In this document: in pieces, positions 60,701 to 64,000 of the stretch
Position numbering within the stretch: position 1 is the stretch's first letter
Layout of the letters: every line of letters starts with the position of its first letter
NCBI RefSeq assembly: GCF_004210375.1
Contig: NC_134829.1
Coordinates: forward strand, 23,452,034-23,516,033
Length of the DNA: 64,000 bases
Source: Tachypleus tridentatus
Taxonomy: Eukaryota > Arthropoda > Merostomata > Xiphosura > Limulidae
Direction: 5' to 3'
Notes under the pieces: model-generated
Told to the model about the DNA's origin: nothing
The model's database searches: none
What the model saw: the letters and a program-made list of their open reading frames with translations, nothing else
Translations under genes and position numbers: made by a program

Positions 60701-62705
60701 TCATAACCATGAAGTGATGACTTCTGCTTTCCCAAACTGATCATTACCGTGTTTTCTCAAACCGATTATATTAGTAACTGTCTTTCAGAAGCAGAGTGGC
60801 ACAGTGGGAGCGTGCTGGGCCCATAACCCAGAGGTCCGGATCGAAACCACGCTCTGCTATATTCTAGCCCGGCATGGCCAGGTGTGTAAAGCATTCGACT
60901 GGTAATCTGATGGTCGCGGGTTCGAATCCCGGTCGCACCAAACATACTCGCCCTTTCAGCCGTGGGAGCATTATAATGTGACAGTCATTTCCACTATTCG
61001 TTGGTAAAAGAGTTGGCGGTGGGTGGAGATGACTAGATGCCTTTCCTCTAGTCTTACACTGCTAAATTAGGGACGGCTAGCGCAGATAGCCCTCATGTAA
61101 CTTTGCGCGAAATTCAAACCAAACCAAACCAAACTGTCTTTTAATTTAACAAATTTAAAATATGCTGTTCACTGCTTACACGAATTTATATGGCCATACT
61201 GCAATTTTTTGTATAACTGACTAAATTACTTGCAAATAGATGTTTTCCGAATAGCCTGTGTTGCCTGGATAATACACACATAATGAATTAAACTACAGTT
61301 AATAACACTTAAACTAATTATCGCATTATTATGGATTACTTAACTTTGTGTTGATAAGTGTGCCATTCTTCATTGAAACAAAACTTGTCTGATCTGTTTC
61401 AAATAGACATATGGTAACATTTCTTTCACCATATTTAACACAAAGTGAATCATGTCAGTAGCGCTTATAAAACGGTTTACAGCATTGTCTTAAAAATAAT
61501 GGAAAATAGTATTAACTTGTCACTTTAACAGGAAAATTAAAGGGAAGTGTCACTTGCTACTTTAACGGAAAAGAAGGATGGAAAGCGTTGATTGTTAGTT
61601 TAATGGGAAGTGTCATATGCCACTTAAATGGGAAAGAAAGATAGGAAGTCTTACTTGTTTGTTTTAAATTTCACACAAAGCTACTCGAGGGCTGTCTGTG
61701 CTAGCTGTTCCTAATTTAGCAGTGTAAGACTAAAGGGAAGGCAGCTAGTCATCACCACCCACCGCCAACTCTTGGGCTACTCTTACCAACGAATAGTGGG
61801 ATTGACCGTCACATTATACGCCCCCACGGCTGAAAGGGCGAGAATATTTTGGCGACCCTCAGATTACGAGTCGCACGCCTAAACACGCTTGGCCATGCCG
61901 GGCCCCTTACTTGTTACTTCAATGGGAAGTTTCACATGCTACTTTAACGGGAAAGAAGGTGGAGGTATTACTTGTTACAAAAGTGGGAAGTGTCACATGC
62001 CACTTTAACGGGATAGAAAGACGGGAAATGTTACTTGCCATTTTAACGGAAAAGGAAGGTTTGGAGTGATAGTTATAAAAAGGACATTTGAGACCTCTGG
62101 TAACAATCGTTTGAACTAACCTGACCGGGCCGGAAGTATAACTTGTTTTTTGTCTCCAACGTTAACTCCAATACCGACGCTGGGGTGTTGTTCGTTGCTA
62201 CCACACCAGATGTTGATTTGCGACGTAACAATCTGTAGATGAAGTCTAAAACATAAACAACTAATCCGGAAATCACCCACTTCCATGTCTGAGAGAAAAG
62301 AAATAAAGAACGAAGCGTCGTATAAAAAAGTAGCACAAAGTTAAACATACTAATCTTCTCCTCTTTATATATCTTCGTTTTGTCAAAATGTAATTCTAAC
62401 ATCTCAGGTAAATGTATAACTTAGAAGCTTATAGAAAAGCAAAATAGTTTGTTCACTGTGGAACATATACACTCACACATGTTCTCAAAGAAAGTACCTT
62501 TTGGGTACTTAAGAGTTAATTAGTAAATCATCTACTTTTACCCACCTGCGTATTCTGAGGGATAAATTTAGGTTGAACAACACATACATCAAAATCTTCA
62601 TTCAGTTGACCTGCGTGGGTCGTTTTAGAGTCAATATGGGTTAGGTTGTCCATTCTACATCCAGGAATGTGATGGTCAATATTACTCTGTTCCTTCAGCA
62701 CCCCA
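51660..62705 (-). CDS. NOX4: NOX4-like NADPH oxidase, C-terminal ten exons (5' part off the window)
   Basis: Ten minus-strand exons with GT-AG introns and matching phases encode 360 residues plus a stop; human NOX4 is about 578, so roughly the last 60 percent is here. The first exon reads [15 protein letters not shown], the extracytosolic E-loop region that marks NOX4. Then come a membrane segment ([18 protein letters not shown]), the FAD motif HPFT (exon 60131-60193), the NADPH motifs [29 protein letters not shown] and CCGP, and the C-terminus VYRQESFS, matching the NOX4 ending. The family passes electrons from NADPH through FAD and two haems to oxygen, giving mainly hydrogen peroxide. The usual DGPFG reads DGPFC here. 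Haem-ligand helices lie upstream, off the window. Introns hold SINEs and a minisatellite. Nothing is broken. Confidence 0.93.
52345..52442 (-). CDS. NOX4: NOX4-like exon, GRPDW segment
   Basis: It runs from acceptor tttag to donor AGAGG|GTAAGT and reads [18 protein letters not shown], the conserved 'GRP.W' region of NOX enzymes. Confidence 0.9.
52450..53265 (-). other. NOX4-like intron, nothing else recognised
   Basis: AT-rich intron; the 52808-53002 frame has no domain. Confidence 0.6.
53273..53350 (-). CDS. NOX4: NOX4-like exon, 26 codons
   Basis: From ttacag to CAG|GTGAGA, phase 0 at both ends. It reads [19 protein letters not shown], which aligns with 'ENRPDYVNIQLYLSQ' of NOX4. Confidence 0.92.
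53593..53710 (-). CDS. NOX4: NOX4-like exon, LLWLCREIQ segment
   Basis: From tttcag to CAG|GTAAAA. One base completes arginine from the previous exon, then 39 codons include the NADPH-binding '[10 protein letters not shown]'. Confidence 0.92.
53935..54209 (-). repeat. SINE1 copy, minus, with target duplication
   Basis: Full-length copy in a NOX4 intron. CTATCAGT flanks both sides (53927-53934 and 54210-54217), followed on both sides by similar T-rich sequence. The head reads 'ccatctggccatgccggag' on the plus strand. Confidence 0.9.
54844..55320 (-). other. Unidentified coding-like segment in an intron, broken
   Basis: Two minus-strand frames (55320-55051, 89 codons; 55032-54844, 62 codons) have balanced amino-acid use and less AT than the intron. 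They read '[19 protein letters not shown]' and '[18 protein letters not shown]'. I match them to no family. A decayed transposon is the likely source. Confidence 0.35.
55895..55995 (-). repeat. Possible SINE2 remnant, minus
   Basis: 'acaaacataaagctacaca' at the tail side and 'catactgctgtgccacttg' at the head side are consistent with a tRNA-derived repeat, but the match is weak. Confidence 0.35.
56108..56245 (+). repeat. Dispersed repeat, copy B (partner at 33290-33425)
   Basis: See the entry at 33290: block order and spacing agree, with about one third of positions changed by eye. Confidence 0.5.
56552..56671 (-). CDS. NOX4: NOX4-like exon with the NADPH-binding glycine motif
   Basis: From ttccacag to ATAAG|GTAGTG. 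It reads [15 protein letters not shown] then [18 protein letters not shown], very close to NOX4 and less like NOX2. Confidence 0.95.
57024..57120 (-). CDS. NOX4: NOX4-like exon, variable insert region
   Basis: From cctcacag to ACAAG|GTACGC. The first two bases complete a histidine after GDWS; 31 codons follow. This region is variable between NOX4 orthologues, so phase is the main support. Confidence 0.82.
57418..57675 (-). repeat. SINE1 copy, minus, with 10-bp target duplication
   Basis: ATCGTATTAA flanks the element at 57408-57417 and 57676-57685. Head, body and T-rich tail are all present, so the copy is intact and fairly young. Confidence 0.92.
57690..58340 (-). other. NOX4-like intron, nothing else recognised
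   Basis: No coding block or named repeat is visible. Confidence 0.5.
58356..58625 (+). repeat. SINE1 copy, plus, with 10-bp target duplication
   Basis: TGCTCCGACA is at 58346-58355 and again at 58626-58635. The head reads 'gcccggcatggccaagcgtg' and the tail ends in (aac)n-like sequence. The minus-strand frame of 135 codons across it is an artefact of the repeat. Confidence 0.93.
58861..59115 (+). repeat. SINE1 copy, plus
   Basis: Head 'ggccggtatcgccaggtgg', body and tail are present. 'gatacaaag' before and 'gatacacag' shortly after may be a target duplication. Confidence 0.85.
59187..59247 (-). CDS. NOX4: NOX4-like exon, [13 protein letters not shown] segment
   Basis: From cacttag to TCAC|GTAAGT, 20 codons plus one base. 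It corresponds to the FAD-domain strand that follows HPFT in NOX4. Confidence 0.92.
59260..60120 (-). other. NOX4-like intron, nothing else recognised
   Basis: No repeat head or coding block is visible. Confidence 0.5.
60131..60193 (-). CDS. NOX4: NOX4-like exon with FAD-binding HPFT
   Basis: From ctttag to TCG|GTAAGC, exactly 21 codons: [10 protein letters not shown] then [15 protein letters not shown] contacts FAD in the ferredoxin-reductase fold. Confidence 0.95.
60488..60610 (-). repeat. Possible SINE2-like remnant, minus
   Basis: A T-run of about 15 followed by 'gagattcaatctgtgttgtg' and 'gatgactcactgtgc' suggests a tRNA-derived repeat, weakly. Confidence 0.35.
60790..60859 (+). tRNA. 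Initiator tRNA-Met-like sequence (CAT), probably a pseudogene
   Basis: The acceptor arms AGCAGAG / CTCTGCT pair perfectly with discriminator A. The anticodon arm is CTGGG-CCCATAA-CCCAG, with anticodon CAT. The T-loop is ATCGAAA, the eukaryotic initiator type. The total is 70 bases rather than 72: the 5' side of the T-stem keeps only CGG opposite CCACG, so two bases are missing there, and the D-stem has an A-C mismatch. It is therefore probably not a working gene. It sits inside a retroposed unit. Confidence 0.8.
60867..61131 (+). repeat. SINE1 part of the chimera, plus
   Basis: Head 'gcccggcatggccaggtgtg', B-box 'cgggttcgaatcccgg', body with a short deletion before 'gttggcggtgggtgg', and tail of (aaacc)n. 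The A- and B-boxes look intact. The head resembles tRNA-Thr(CGT), with 'ctggtaatc' in the anticodon loop position. Confidence 0.92.
61515..62065. repeat. Minisatellite, about 62-66 bp unit, interrupted by a SINE
   Basis: Units contain 'gggaagtgtcacatgccac' and 'tttaacgggaaagaa' in alternation, with about five copies (61535, 61605, 61925, 61985 and a partial one at 62035). They lie in a NOX4 intron, on both sides of the SINE at 61660-61906. Confidence 0.75.
61660..61906 (-). repeat. SINE1 copy, minus, inserted in the minisatellite
   Basis: TTACTTGTT flanks it at 61651-61659 and 61907-61915. The head reads 'gcttggccatgccgggcc' on the plus strand. Part of the head, including the B-box, is shortened. 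Confidence 0.9.
62121..62288 (-). CDS. NOX4: NOX4-like exon, last membrane segment and start of FAD domain
   Basis: From tctctcag to CAG|GTTAGT, exactly 56 codons. [20 protein letters not shown] is the final transmembrane helix, and it ends YFRPGQ, the start of the FAD-binding barrel. Confidence 0.93.
62546..62705 (-). CDS. NOX4: NOX4-like exon, E-loop region (first exon in the window)
   Basis: From atttaacag to CAG|GTGGGT; the first base completes a codon from an exon beyond the window. It reads [16 protein letters not shown], aligned with the NOX4 extracytosolic loop, and ends [13 protein letters not shown]. Confidence 0.9.
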
Positions 62706-63605
62706 CTGTTAAATAAAAACGGAGAAATATAGAATTCGCAGCCAAGGAAACAGTTGATAATTTCACTATGAGAAATAGTTGTTAATATTTCAAGCAAAAT
62801 GTAAATAGAAGCTAGAAGTGATTGATACAAACAGATTTACTTTTAGGTTTCACAGTGAAGATTATCACCAAGTCATAACATCTCGTTGTGATGTAAATAA
62901 ATGGCTACTTTTATCTAACTAAAATGTGAATGATGTAATTCACAAATGGTAAGTTGTGATGCCCGCGTAAAGCAAAGTAGTGAACGTGGACGTAGTAAGT
63001 GAAGTCTTATGATGCACTGATGATTAAAGTTTATCAAAAGCTATCCACCAATATTACTCAGGAGGTGTGTCCGAGCTCTTTGATAAGACTTATCATACAT
63101 CCATTAACGTTGCATGTTTGTGAACTTGTTTGTGTTTATCCACAGTTTTCTAACGGTTTTTTGTAGTTAGCAGAGCCAAACGCGACAGACGATTCCGTGG
63201 GTACCCTTATCAATTTGTACTCGTATTGAACCACTACAAAGATTAGGGGCGGGGAACTAGAACGCAACCAGAAGGTTACCCAGACGTGCTGAAAATCTAG
63301 GAGTAACTTTTCAAAGTCGCTGAATCCGAATTTAGTTTCTTGGCTTCTCTCTTGGATCCCCTGGGAACTATGTTTAAAACTGTGTCCATACCCCCAATTC
63401 ACGAGTTAATGGGATGAAACGTGGTAAACATTTGTTTTTGAGTATAAATATCCCTTGCAGAGGTTATAGAAGTGTTTCAGAATAGAGGAGCTTGATCGGT
63501 AAATTGAAACATCTGTGAATCGCGAGGGAAACTAGGAACCTCACGGCAGAATTCAGGTATTTTATAGTAGTTAGTAGAAAATCCTTTTCATCATCTTCCA
63601 TAACC
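62706..63605 (-). other. NOX4-like intron, nothing else recognised
   Basis: The 88-codon minus frame at 63136-63402 matches no NOX region and lacks convincing splice sites. Confidence 0.45.
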
Positions 63606-63609
63606 CAGA

Positions 63610-63795
63610 GTGGTAGCCCTCAGTCTAGTGGTTTGTGACTTTGTGTGCTGGATTACAGAACTGAGGTTTCACGATTCGAATCTTGATACTGCAATAAAAA
63701 GTCGTGCTTCCTACGTTATAAGACTGATGGTGAAATCCCATGTTGGGACTGCTAAGAGTAGCCTAAGAGTAGCTCTGCACGATATCTAACAAGCA
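63610..63795 (+). repeat. Diverged tRNA-derived SINE, plus
   Basis: 'cagtctagtggtttgtgac' (A-box-like), 'cacgattcgaatctt' (B-box-like), then 'agagtagcctaagagtag' and 'ctctgcacgatatc', which echo the SINE1 body and tail. Confidence 0.55.
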
Positions 63796-64000
63796 AACAT
63801 ATCATTACTATAGACAGTAAAACACGGTAGGTAACTTCTTTTTCCAAAACTTATTATTCAGAGATAGTTTTAATAGTCAATATTATAACTGGATGACCGA
63901 TTGGACAATACACTGTACAGATAAACAGTATAACTGTCGATAATAATAACGAATGTACGTGTCAGTAATGTGAAGACTCAGACCACGAGATTTTCCTAAT

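Larger units (their letters stand above)
60786..61131 (+). mobile_element. Chimeric retroposon: initiator-tRNA-Met-like head fused to SINE1
   Basis: AACTGTCTTT occurs at 60776-60785 and at 61132-61141. Between them lie a 4-base leader, an initiator-tRNA-like sequence (60790-60859), a 7-base linker and a SINE1 (60867-61131). One duplication around both parts means they were most likely inserted together by reverse transcription. Confidence 0.75.

Noticed and set aside
63136-63402. 88-codon minus frame as an upstream NOX4 exon
   Set aside because: It has no membrane helix or NOX motif and no convincing splice sites in phase with the exon at 62705.

Overview
The window is eukaryotic, and very probably from an arthropod, most likely a chelicerate and by my recollection of its repeats a horseshoe crab (Limulus or Tachypleus type). 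The support is: AT-rich DNA, genes split into short exons separated by introns of up to about 5 kb, an arthropod-type Dlish gene, a NOX4-type NADPH oxidase, and many copies of a tRNA-derived SINE that I associate with horseshoe crabs. The species call is inference; the intron-exon structures and repeats are read from the sequence. There is no operon structure, ribosome binding site, CRISPR or prokaryotic feature.

Three protein-coding genes are supported by splice sites whose phases agree. (1) Minus strand, 21922 down to 10514 and continuing off the left edge: the first three coding exons of a very lysine/glutamate-rich, probably nuclear or nucleolar protein that I cannot name with confidence (DDX18-type helicase N-terminus is one candidate). 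(2) Plus strand, 27313-30812: a complete three-exon gene for a 356-residue protein with three SH3 domains, recognised as Dlish (Vamana), the Fat/Dachsous-Dachs pathway adaptor. Genes 1 and 2 are divergent, with start codons 5.4 kb apart. (3) Minus strand, 62705 down to 51660: the last ten coding exons (360 residues) of a NOX4-like NADPH oxidase, covering the end of the membrane part and the whole FAD/NADPH dehydrogenase domain; its 5' exons lie beyond the right edge.

The rest is mobile DNA and plain AT-rich sequence. 1-6350 holds old unclassified repeats. 6981-9274 is a nearly intact but dead hAT transposon with terminal repeats and an 8-bp target duplication. 11.5-15.65 kb is a dead Jockey-type LINE beside a dead DIRS-like retroelement. 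18.4-19.5 kb, 24.9-25.3 kb and 27.9 kb carry CR1-type LINE fragments. 23096-23262 is a hAT-type MITE with a perfect target duplication. 36.85-37.07 kb is a dense cluster of perfect palindromes. 42.3-44.2 kb is an inverted pair of Penelope-like GIY-YIG fragments with nested SINE insertions. 46.5-47.6 kb is a broken copy of a repetitive arthropod protein gene, and 48.23-48.45 kb is a Tc1/mariner fragment. The NOX4 introns carry at least seven SINE copies and a minisatellite.

The most unusual object is at 60776-61141: an initiator-tRNA-Met-like sequence joined to a SINE, the whole unit being bounded by one 10-bp target-site duplication, as if it had been retrotransposed as a single chimera.
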